Part shown: in pieces, positions 15,756 to 23,753 of the stretch
Position numbering within the stretch: position 1 is the first letter of the stretch
Layout of the letters: the number at the start of each line of letters is the position of its first letter
Assembly (NCBI GenBank): GCA_019217005.1
Contig: JAHBNG010000175.1
Location: 1-24,971, forward strand
Length of the DNA stretch: 24,971 nt
Origin: Chloroflexi bacterium TSY
GTDB taxonomy: Bacteria; Chloroflexota; Anaerolineae; Caldilineales; Caldilineaceae
Direction: 5' to 3'
Translations under genes and position numbers: made by a program
The notes under the pieces: generated by a model
The model's input: the letters and a program-made list of their open reading frames with translations, nothing else
Database searches by the model: none
Told to the model about the DNA's origin: nothing

Positions 15756-16051
15756 GGGATCCTCCTAACCGGACAAGCCGGAACAAAAGTGGGACACGGA
15801 TTTACACGGATGAACCCGAAATATACCGCACTCGCTCATAAATTTAAAATAAATTTCGGCTGCTCTTATGGTGGTGCTCGGTATAGAAAAGTTGATTTGC
15901 CGTTCTACCGGTGGAATTTTGAGATTTTCTTGTGGTATAGGAATTTATAAAAATCAGTCATATAGCGCTGCCAATTCCTGGCTGACAGCTGATGGCTGCG
16001 GCGAAGCCGCTTTCTTGCTGCGAAAACAAACATTTCACAGCAAAGAAACTA
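15756..16051. other. Intergenic region with interspersed-repeat remnant and hairpin
   Basis: About 296 bases without a gene. Near 15790-15813, GGACACGGATTTACACGGAT resembles a common bacterial intergenic repeat built from ACACGGAT units. A GC hairpin (GCGGC-GAA-GCCGC followed by TTTCTT on the plus strand, near 15998-16016) could act as a weak terminator or be a repeat. The promoter for the Gfo/Idh/MocA gene to the left must lie here, but I could not single it out. Confidence 0.45.
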
Positions 16052-16918
16052 TCAACTGTGGTTGGTTTTCGGACGGCTGCGCCCTAATAAGCTTAGCAGG
16101 CGGTCGCTTTCGGTGTGGAGGGCATCTTCGGGGACGGGAACGCGGTTGCATAAGCTAAATCGCCAGTGTGCCCAGTACGCGGCGTATTGTGATTGTAAAA
16201 TATAGCGCGTGCGGGTGGACCGATTAGGGGCACCTCGGTGCCAGCACTGGGGATCTTGCAAGTAGATGTCGCCCGCTTTGCAGAAAATAGAGACGGGGCC
16301 GCGTTCCTCAAATTCCGGGTGCTCTTGATCATTCGGAGCGCGGCCAGCATAGTGGCTACCGGGAACGTACTGGGTCGGACCCTGTTCCACTGACTCAATG
16401 TCGGTCAACGCCATTTGAACGGTGAGCCACATAACCGGCATGCGAATCCGTGAGTCATGGCGGGTAATCTCTTCCGGCAGCGGGAAATGTACTGGCCCGT
16501 CGGTGTGCCAGCGCTCGATGGCCAGACCGGGTAGATTGCGCAGCACGTTTTGACCACAAAACTTGCAATCTGGTCCCACGATGGCTTCCGCCAGACTTAG
16601 AATTGGTTCCCGCACAAGCATATCGCGAAAAATCGGATCGAGTTCAATTGTATTTCGCAGAATAAACGGGAGACTCTGGCCCGTCTCTTCATGTTTGCCC
16701 AACTGGATATAGCGTTTGTCGGCAAGATCCGAATTGGTTTTCTCGAAGAGAATCGGATCGGCAAATAGTTCGTCGGTTTTGTTGCGTAGGACAGTGACTT
16801 CCTCTGTGGTTAGCACGCCAGGAATGTAGACGAACCCATCGCGATGAAACTGTTCAACAAGCTGCTGCGTTTGTTCCTCGCTGAACGGTTCGCCAGAGAT
16901 GATTGGACTGTTGGTCAT
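16052..16918 (-). CDS. Phytanoyl-CoA dioxygenase (PhyH) family Fe(II)/2-oxoglutarate oxygenase
   Basis: 288-residue non-haem iron oxygenase that would hydroxylate an organic substrate using O2 and 2-oxoglutarate. The iron triad is visible as H138 and D140 in RWHTDGPVHF and H227 in CWHRGAPN. The Arg for 2-oxoglutarate lies just after, in RTRYILQSQY. The N-terminal FHRDGFVYIPGVLTTEEV is typical PhyH. A Shine-Dalgarno (AAAGGA) precedes the ATG at 16918. It is the last gene of an operon with a DapA-family lyase (15-base gap) and a dimethylformamidase-like protein. Bacterial PhyH proteins act on many substrates, so the substrate is open. Confidence 0.92.
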   Translation of the reverse strand: MTNSPIISGEPFSEEQTQQLVEQFHRDGFVYIPGVLTTEEVTVLRNKTDELFADPILFEKTNSDLADKRYIQLGKHEETGQSLPFILRNTIELDPIFRDMLVREPILSLAEAIVGPDCKFCGQNVLRNLPGLAIERWHTDGPVHFPLPEEITRHDSRIRMPVMWLTVQMALTDIESVEQGPTQYVPGSHYAGRAPNDQEHPEFEERGPVSIFCKAGDIYLQDPQCWHRGAPNRSTRTRYILQSQYAAYWAHWRFSLCNRVPVPEDALHTESDRLLSLLGRSRPKTNHS

Positions 16919-16933
16919 GATGATTCCTTTGCG

Positions 16934-17853
16934 CTATTCTCTCGGTGACACCGGCAGTCCTAGGCGTTCCAGAACTTCACGCAGTTGCGCTTGTGCGGAC
17001 GCAGTCAGATCGCGTCGCGGCGGTCGTACGCGCCCACCATAGAGCCCCATTATGTCCATCGCCCCTTGACCATGGCGGCATCATCGCTTTCCAGCCGCAG
17101 TTGCTCTAGCAATTGGCATTGCTGCTGTAGTTCGATCACCCGTGGCCAGTCCTGCTGCTGGGCCGCCGTGTGTATGGCCAGTTCCGGCTCTGGCCAGAAA
17201 TTACTTTGACCGGAGGTAAAGGCCTGCATGCCCATCTGGTAGCGCAAATGAACAACGCCTGGGTCGTGTCGCTTGTTGCCGATCCAGACAAAGCGATCGC
17301 CAAGCAGTTGAACGGCGCGGAACAGGGTGTGTGGTTCGTGGCAGGGATCTTTGATGCCGATAATGCGGTCAATCTCGCTCAAACGGACGTAAAATTCAGC
17401 TGGCCATCCTTGTGTGTTGTAGGGCATGAGGGGCAGATCTGTGGCCTGGGCCAGCTGGTGGTAGTAGTCATAGACACCTTCCAGGTCACGCGGGACGCGA
17501 CCACGAATCAGCGGCGGCATCCCCAAAAGCACCTGCACGTCCAGCGCGGCATAGCGCGGAGCCAATTCTAGCGCAGCTTTCAAATTCGGCGGTAGCGTGG
17601 CAATGACGAGAGCGCGAGCGCCCACAGTCCGCTGGGCGGTGCGCGTGAGCGCCTCCAGCTCTACGTTGGTCAGCGCTTCAAATTCTCCGGTGCCACCACT
17701 CACGGCGATCACTTTCACGCCACGCGCAACCAGGAATTCCAGGTTGTGCGCAAAGGCATCGTGATCCACCTCGTATAGGTTGTCGGCCTTAAAGGGTGTG
17801 ACTGCATAGGTGTGGACGTTGATCAGCTGCTTGCGCAGTTTGGTTGAACTCAT
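16934..17853 (-). pseudogene. DapA / 5-keto-4-deoxyglucarate dehydratase-family lyase, one-base frameshift
   Basis: Class I aldolase-type TIM barrel. The Schiff-base lysine is K168 in RIIGIKDPC and the catalytic tyrosine Y145 in LPLMPYNTQGWP; VSGGTGEFEAL (51-61) is the family substrate loop, in the GGTGE form seen in deoxyglucarate dehydratase-type members. The frame breaks after AAMVKG at about 17062-17065, a run of four G on the minus strand. With one more G the protein continues AMDIMGLYGGRVRPPRRDL, then TASAQAQLREVLERLG, and ends at TAG 16934-16936, giving about 306 residues, the family norm. Its ATG overlaps the stop of the upstream dimethylformamidase-like gene (ATGA), indicating coupling. 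A sequencing error in the homopolymer is as likely as true decay. Confidence 0.87.
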
Positions 17854-19446
17854 CGCGTATTTTCTCCCAACAATCGTGTAATCACATTTGATGTAATGCG
17901 TGAGATCGCATCATCAACCAACAAACAAGGCACATAGGTGATGGACCCCACCGAGAAGACTGCTCCGCGGCTGCCACTCGGGCTGGCCGTTTCGTAATAG
18001 ACAATTTCAGCACCGCCATCGTTCGGGTTGATGCCCTTGGCCAAGAGCACTGTGCCGGGCGGTGAGTGCGGACTCATCTTGTCGGTTTCATGGCCGGATG
18101 CGCCGCCGTGGACGCGCTCTTGCAAGCTTTTTTCCCCAAAGAGGTCACCATTCTGCAGACCCGTTCCCGCAAAGATCCAGTGGTCGGCCTTAACCACGCG
18201 GTAGGGTGCAGCAGTCATGATACCGCTCTCGGTGCAGACCACGCCGAGCAGGTTGGCCTCTGATTCGAGCGTGCGGTGCATCCGGCTCTCCAGGTAGATG
18301 GTCGGGGTTATCGGGGGCAGGCATCCCCAACGCACCCCCTGTGGCGGGTGCCAGGTGGGTTTTAAAGCGCAGGCGGTCTTCGCCTAGGAACTCAACTTCG
18401 CAGTTGAGGCCGTTGCCGCCCAGGTATATGAGCTTGCCGCCACGCCGGTACACCCATCCCTTCACGCGCTGGTACATTTGCCGCGACCAGTATTCGGGAT
18501 GCACGCTCAGGATCAAAATCTGGTAGGCATCCAAGTCCAGAGCGCCACTGTGCAGCCGCCATTCCGCCGGTGCCATGCCGCAGGGCAGCCGCCCCTCGAT
18601 CGGGTCGGTAACCTCCTCGTGTTCGCGCACCGCATTGCCTGGTTCGGGTCGCTCAAAAGAGAGTGGCAGATACTCGTTATCCTCAAAGCCCCAGACATTA
18701 AACGAACCAGCCTTGGTATAGCGGATCAAGTCCTGGCGTGCATTGACGGTCGGTTGCGGTGGCAGTTGATGGGCGTTGATATAGTTGCTACGCCCGCCAA
18801 AATTGTTGTAAGCCAGCCACGTGTTGGTGGAGGCGAGCACGGCAATTTGCGCACTTGGTTTGGCCGGTGCCACCACCCAGGGGAAGGAGAAGAACTCGCC
18901 CGATCTCTCGCCCTTGGCATGGAGATAGTAGAGGCCGGAGCGTTCTGGTCCGGTGACAAACTGGGTGTGGTTGGGACTGCCATAGCCGATCTTGTTCCAC
19001 TGCGCGCCAGTCTGGGTGTAGTCCCCGTCGGGCGTGATCTGCATGACGGCGCGCGGGCCATGTTCGTCAAACCAGCCCAATAGCTTGAAAAACTCCCGCT
19101 GCCAACCATAGCGCCACAGGCTGAGTCGGTAGGGCTCGGGGGAGTGGACGCGAAACTCAGACCGTTCGCCTGATTTCACCGCGCGTGGCCAGACATACCC
19201 CAGAATGCAGTCCGACAAGAGACGGAAGTGATGGGGCTGCTGGGGATCGGCGGTCATGGTGACACTCTTCGAGCCAAAGCCATCCTTGACCAGCGTCACG
19301 TGATACTCACCAGGGTCAACATCAGCATGAACCGCCCCGCGCGGCGTCGAACGGACCACCGCGACGGTTTGGCCGTTGCGTTGAAATTCCAGCAAAACAT
19401 CGGCGACGGCAACATACCGTTCATCACTCACATATCCGATTAACAC
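17850..19446 (-). pseudogene. N,N-dimethylformamidase large-subunit-like protein, frameshifted
   Basis: Related to the catalytic subunit domain of N,N-dimethylformamidase, which hydrolyses amide C-N bonds. Family blocks read in order are WRYGWQREFFKLLGWFDEHG, QITPDGDYTQTG, NKIGYGSPNHTQFVT, FSFPWVVAP, TNTWLAYNNFGGRSNYIN, SFERPEP, LILSVHPEYWS and IYLGGNGLNCEV. The frame shifts at a run of four C on the minus strand (18304-18307). Removing one C gives PDNPTIYLESRMHRTLESEA and the normal C-terminus ending at TGA 17850-17852. The span is 1,597 bases, one more than a multiple of three. From memory, relatives have about 20-25 extra residues between APAEWR and LHSGALDLDAY, so an in-frame deletion is also likely. 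Start is GTG 19446, with AGAGGAAG upstream. First gene of the operon with the lyase and PhyH. Confidence 0.82.
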
Positions 19447-19607
19447 GATTTCTTCCTCTTTCTCTGACGCTACAATATGTAATTTTCGACAGAGCTAAAA
19501 AGTCTCACACCAAGTCGCAAAGCCGCAAAGTTTAGGCACGGGGTCTTGACATCGCTCGATGCTGCAAGAAACGCTAAGAGACGCAAAATAGGGAGCATTC
19601 CTAGCAC
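19447..19607. other. Intergenic region with interspersed-repeat remnant
   Basis: Contains ACACCAAGTCGCAAAGCCGC followed by AAAG, and AAGAGACGCAAAAT, pieces that resemble a widespread intergenic repeat built from AAGACGCAAAG units. No gene. The promoter of the dimethylformamidase-like operon should lie here. Confidence 0.45.
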
Positions 19608-20210
19608 TCACAGTTCGATTCTGATTGGAAGATGTGAGGTGAGACTATCCCGTGTTCCCTCAATCATTCTGGTGACTGCATAGGCGTCCTGAAGGGTAAC
19701 GCAAAGATCTTCCTCGCCGCGTACACACTTGACGAAGTGGGCAATCTCGCGTTGGTTCATGCGTGAGTACCGGATAGGAGATAGCCCGGCAGACTCCTTC
19801 CTATGGGTCACGACAGGATAATTGTGGTAGTTAGTCCGGACACAGCCCTTTTCCCCCACCACTTCGAGATCAAAGAATGGGTATTCCCAGGAAATAGACG
19901 TGCAAATGTGCACGCTTCCCAGCGATCCGTTTGCAAACTTGAGAAGAGCCTTGATATTGTCCCAGGTCTCGATCTCACGCGTATGCATGAAGTTTTCGCC
20001 ATAGGCAAAGACCTCCGTCGGTTCCGCGCCGAGAACCCAACGGACAATGTCAAACCCATACGTGCCAAACTCGCCAAGTGGTCCGCCACTCTTCGCCATG
20101 TCTCGCTGCCATTGTGGACTCGTCATTGCGATATGATTCACGAAGACCCTTGCCGTGAGGGGTCTGCCAATGTCTCCAGACCGCACGCGGCGGACTGCTT
20201 CGATCAGACC
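19608..20210 (-). pseudogene. Gfo/Idh/MocA oxidoreductase, C-terminal half, severed by an insertion
   Basis: C-terminal substrate-binding half of a Gfo/Idh/MocA oxidoreductase. After the insertion junction it reads LIEAVRRVRSGDIGRPLTAR, WQRDMAKSGGPLGEFGTYGF followed by DIVRWVLG (the segment that usually carries the catalytic residues), and ends HLPIRIEL at 19608. The N-terminal half lies at 20425-20855. Removing the 214-bp element and one AGACC copy joins them in frame as RYEDGLIEAVRRVRSG, giving a protein of about 343 residues, the normal family length. The frame fused to the element from 20222 has no good ribosome site, so this half is probably not made. Confidence 0.88.
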
Positions 20211-20424
20211 CAGTAGATCCAAATTTGGCGTTTTTGACTATTTTCAGTCGGGAGAGAAGGGATTTTGGGGCCATTTTTTCAGATCTCAGTTGCCAAAAAC
20301 AGCCAATTTCATATCTAGAAATCGCTTAAATTTTACGTAAATGCTAGGTATTGACTGGCAAATACGTATTTATGTCAACCTAATTAGCCCAAATTCTCTC
20401 TAAACCTGAAATTTGGATCTACTG
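20211..20424. mobile_element. 214-bp MITE-like insertion with 5-bp target duplication
   Basis: The ends are perfect 16-bp inverted repeats, CAGTAGATCCAAATTT (20211-20226) and AAATTTGGATCTACTG (20409-20424). It is flanked by AGACC on both sides (20206-20210 and 20425-20429). The interior is AT-rich, non-coding, and holds further small dyads (ACGTAAAT and ATACGTAT regions). Excision restores the host oxidoreductase frame exactly. No transposase with these ends is in the window; a 13-base match to the end lies at 9596. Confidence 0.92.
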
Positions 20425-20855
20425 AGACCGTCTTCGTATCGTGAAGGAAGACCCACGAGTACCATCCGTTCGCGCTTCTGAGCAATCTGGATGGCTCTGC
20501 GAACTTCATCAGAAATGAAGGTGAAGGGTTTGCAAGCAAAGACATGGGTGCCTGCTTCGAGTGCCAGACGGGTGGTCTCGTAGTGCTCTGCAATCTCGCT
20601 CGCGACCACCACCATATCGAGCTTCTGCTGAAGCATCTCTGCGGCATCATGGTAAAGCGTCGTTCCGAACTTTGCCGCAAATTCCTCTGCACTCATGCCG
20701 ATACAGTCCAGAGCATAGTCCCAGGACTTCCCAAGGTCGCATATTCCAACGAACTCAACGTCCTTCATGGCGAGCAGTTCCGAGGCATAGACGTTGGCAT
20801 ACCAGCCCTGCGACAGGCCAATCAGTCCGCACGTGAGTTTCTTTTTCTTATGCAC
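20425..20855 (-). pseudogene. Gfo/Idh/MocA oxidoreductase, N-terminal half, severed by an insertion
   Basis: Rossmann half of the interrupted oxidoreductase. It reads KKKLTCGLIGLSQGWYANVY, FVGICDLG, HDAAEMLQQKLDMVVVASEI and THVFACKPFTF, where the usual EKP is CKP. This suggests a divergent member, because Glu is replaced by Cys before the conserved Lys. The frame runs on into the element for a few codons and stops at 20400. Start is GTG 20855 with AAAGGGA upstream, 25 bases after the TPP-enzyme stop, so this is the third gene of the TauD-TPP enzyme operon. Confidence 0.87.
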
Positions 20856-20880
20856 TTGCGTTCCCTTTCATGAGGATGAA

Positions 20881-22529
20881 CTAAGTGAAGTCAGCGAAGC
20901 CATCGGGAGTCAGTACGTCGATGACCGTTATGGTCTCGACCTTCAGGCCGTCTCTAGTGCTGGGATTAGCTCCTTCAGCGACGCGACCTGCACGCCGTGA
21001 GCACCGTAGGCTTCTGCCAGCTTTGTGAAATCTGGATTTCGCAGATCGCTGCCGATATAACGCCCATTGGTTCTGGTTTTCTGAAAGTGGCGCAACAGAC
21101 CCCAGGCGCTGTCATTGAAGACGAGGGCGACCGGATTGAGTCCATACTGCACACAGGTGCCCAGTTCCTGGATATTGAACTGAAAACCGCCGTCCCCGGT
21201 GATGCATACGACCTGCCGGTTGGGAGCCCCTACCTTGGCACCGGCAGCCGCTGGCAAGCCAAAACCCAGGCCTCCCCACGCGGGTGTCATGTAGGTTCGC
21301 TGTCTGTAGACATCAAGACAGTAGTTGGCCCCTCGATGGTTGCAAATGCCAACATCGCCAACAAAGATGGCGTCCCTGGCCGCGACGGAACGGATTGCTT
21401 CCATGATTTTCGTTTCGTTGGGCATGGTCTGCCGTTTGTAACCTTTTATTTTGCATCTGACCTCCTCGACCTCGCTGGCGAAACCCTCCTCCAACTGATT
21501 CGACTGGCCAGCCACAGCGGCATTGAGTTGAGCCAGTACCGTTTTCGCGTCGCCCACCAGACTCACAGTCGCCGCATACCACTTGCCGATGGATTCGGGA
21601 TCAATATCCAGGTGGATCAGGTGGGGTGGTTGTCGAAGACCTTGGGACTTTGCCCTGAAAAAAGAGAGACTCGAACCCACGACCAAAAGGACATCCAGGG
21701 TATTTGCAAAAGCCTGACGCGGGTCTTCGAGTTCACCTGGAGGGAAATTGTACTCGCCACCGTACATGCCAAGGCTCAGGGGATGGTCTTCGGAGATTGA
21801 TCCCTTGCCGTTGGCAGTGGTAAATACCGGAGCACCCAGCGTCTCTACTAGCTGGGTCAGCTCTCTAGTCGCACCAGAGCGATGTACGCCCGTTCCCGCC
21901 AGCACACCAACTCGTTTGCCAGCCAACAAGATGGCCGCAGCCTCATCTACCAAAGCCGGGTCTGCTTCAGATGCTGAGATCTGGACGGACTCAGGTATGT
22001 GCATCTCCGCATCTTGTCCTTGAACATCTACGGGAATCTCGATCTCGATGGGCTGCGGACGTCGGCTTTGAAATCGCTCAAAGGCTTCGTGAATCCGCTC
22101 AGGCGTTTCTTCCGGACGGCTGATGTAGTAACACTGTTGCGTGACTGCTGCAAACATGCCCAGTTGGTCCTTGGTTTCATGGATTGTCCCAAGGCCGCGC
22201 TCGTACAGTTGCTCTTCGGCCGTACTCGTAATATTTAGTACCGGAGACGAGGCGAAGTAGGCTTCCCCCATGCCACTCATAGAGTTGGCGGCTCCCGGTC
22301 CGGTGCTGGTCAGACACATCCCCGGCTTGCCGGTCACCCTGGCATACCCGTCAGCCATCATTGCGGCGGCTTGTTCATGACGGGTGCTGATAAAGCGGAT
22401 TGCGTCCTGATGATCGTAAAGAGCGTCGAAAATCTCCATCGTGTGGCTGGAGATGATCCCAAAGATCGTATCCACGCCCTGCGCGCGCAGCGCCTGTACC
22501 AGTGCCCGCCCAGCTGATAGCTTTGCCAT
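20881..22529 (-). pseudogene. Thiamine-pyrophosphate-dependent enzyme, acetolactate synthase-like, frameshift near C-terminus
   Basis: Large TPP enzyme of the acetolactate synthase / benzoylformate decarboxylase superfamily. The cofactor-activating glutamate is E52 in RHEQAAAMMADGYARV. The TPP/Mg motif is GDGGFQFN (445-452) to N472 in VFNDSAWG. The central FAD/DHS-like domain includes VGVLAGTGVHRSGA. The frame stops at 20943 after ELIPALETA. One added base at about 20945-20950 gives GLKVETITVIDVLTPDGFAD, the normal C-terminus, ending at TAG 20881-20883. Even without correction 528 of about 549 residues are made, so it could still function. Start ATG 22529 has GGAG about ten bases upstream, 26 bases after the TauD gene. 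It probably decarboxylates or ligates 2-oxo acids; the substrate is unknown. Confidence 0.88.
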
Positions 22530-22555
22530 TCGTCAATCTCCACTTGAACAATTAT

Positions 22556-23413
22556 CTAGCTCGTAGGAACATCCCCAGCCAGGGTGGTGCGGTGCAGAAT
22601 GCGCCGATAATTCCTGCGATCCCACGACCGCCCCCGGTGCAGACAGCAGCGGTTGTCATACACAACCAGGTCATTCACTCGCCACTCATGACGGTAGACA
22701 AACTGAGGTTGTGTCGACCACTCCAGCAGTTCACTCAACAGAGCTTGACCTTTCGCGCGTGGCCAGCCGACCACGTGCGTTGCATACGAGCCGACAAACA
22801 GCGCCTTTTTCCCGGTCTCGGGAATCGTGCGCACAAGCGCCTGATTGACCGGTGGTGTCTCTTTCAGGAAGGCTTCGCTCATCAAGTTCGGTGCAATCTG
22901 AGCACGTGAGTGCGCAAGGCTGTGCTCGACAACCAGTCCCTCAAGATCCGCCTTCTTGTCGTCGGGTAGGGCTGCATAGGCGGCGCAGAGGCTGGCGAAT
23001 TCGGTCTCGCCTCCATCAGGTGGCACGACCTTGGCCGCCAGCAGCGAGCCTCGCAACGGTATACGCTTGAACGCCCCGTCAGAGTGCCAGAGTGTGTTGC
23101 CAAGGGTATACAAGATCCGAGGGTCTTCCGGCGGAATGATTGCGCCATGCTCATCAACATTTGAAATGATGCCAATCGGTCCTCCATCGCCAATCGGGTC
23201 ATTGCGCATCGTCATTTCGAGCCGACCAAAGCCTTCACTGAAGGCAACGTGCTGTTCATCCGTGATAGCCTGATCATGGAAGACAAGCACCCCATATTCA
23301 TACAGCGCAGCGCACAGTTGAGCGAATGTCTCGTCATTGATGGACGTTGTGATGTCAACGCCCTCAACCTCCGCTCCGATCTGTTTTTCCAGTTTGCGAA
23401 TCGTGATTGTCAT
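22556..23413 (-). CDS. TauD/TfdA-family Fe(II)/2-oxoglutarate dioxygenase
   Basis: 285-residue dioxygenase that would hydroxylate a carboxylate- or sulfonate-bearing substrate, leading to its cleavage. Iron ligands are H110 and D112 in LWHSDGAFKR and H259 in CCLHRGRSWD; the 2-oxoglutarate Arg is in RRILHRTTL. The N-terminus IRKLEKQIGAEVEGVDI is typical of the family. I place the start at ATG 23413, with GGAG at a good distance. A longer frame to 23560 would run through the block shared with the lactonase upstream region. It is first in an operon with the TPP enzyme (26-base gap) and the interrupted oxidoreductase. TfdA-like (2,4-D type) and taurine-type substrates are both possible. Confidence 0.92.
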   Translation of the reverse strand: MTITIRKLEKQIGAEVEGVDITTSINDETFAQLCAALYEYGVLVFHDQAITDEQHVAFSEGFGRLEMTMRNDPIGDGGPIGIISNVDEHGAIIPPEDPRILYTLGNTLWHSDGAFKRIPLRGSLLAAKVVPPDGGETEFASLCAAYAALPDDKKADLEGLVVEHSLAHSRAQIAPNLMSEAFLKETPPVNQALVRTIPETGKKALFVGSYATHVVGWPRAKGQALLSELLEWSTQPQFVYRHEWRVNDLVVYDNRCCLHRGRSWDRRNYRRILHRTTLAGDVPTS

Positions 23414-23445
23414 CGTCTCGTTCTCCGCCAAGAATTGCGTAGGAC

Positions 23446-23515
23446 AAAGTATCTCCTGGTATTCTTCCCTCAATTCTACCACGGAAGCGTCCACCCAGCA
23501 CTCTTGGTCTAAATC
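23446..23515 (-). promoter_or_regulatory. Candidate promoter block of the TauD operon, shared with the lactonase gene
   Basis: Closely similar to 5930-5999. The core TAGAATTGAGGG (minus strand, 23467-23478) lies 65 bases before the TauD start. Given equal spacing in two unrelated genes, I infer a common promoter or operator. The block overlaps the upstream extension of the TauD frame, which argues against the longer start. Confidence 0.45.
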
Positions 23516-23560
23516 GGTGCGTACATTCCATGGTTCGATGCGCTCCAAAGGATTATCCAA

Positions 23561-23753
23561 TTTTTTTCAGGAATAAATACCACGGCAGATGGCTATGGCT
23601 CCTAGCTTCGCTGCGGTAGCCGCATTTATGCCAATTCGCCAAATTCAGTCAACTGGCTGGGTGGAATATATGACATGCTGACCATTCAAGAAGCGGGATA
23701 TGCCAATCAAAAGACTGAGGACGAGGATGTCCTGAAGGCGGTTCTGGTAGACG
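23561..23753. other. Intergenic region, small uncertain open frame on the plus strand
   Basis: About 190 bases between the NHL gene and the TauD operon. A plus-strand frame, ATG at 23673 to TGA at 23806, reads MLTIQEAGYANQKTEDEDVL and continues for some 40 residues, overlapping the end of the NHL gene on the other strand. I recognise no family and see no Shine-Dalgarno. It is more likely chance or a gene remnant than a gene. Confidence 0.3.

Noticed and set aside
23414..23560. 49-residue N-terminal extension of the TauD-type protein
   Set aside because: It runs through the block shared with the lactonase upstream region, and the family start motif begins at the ATG at 23413.
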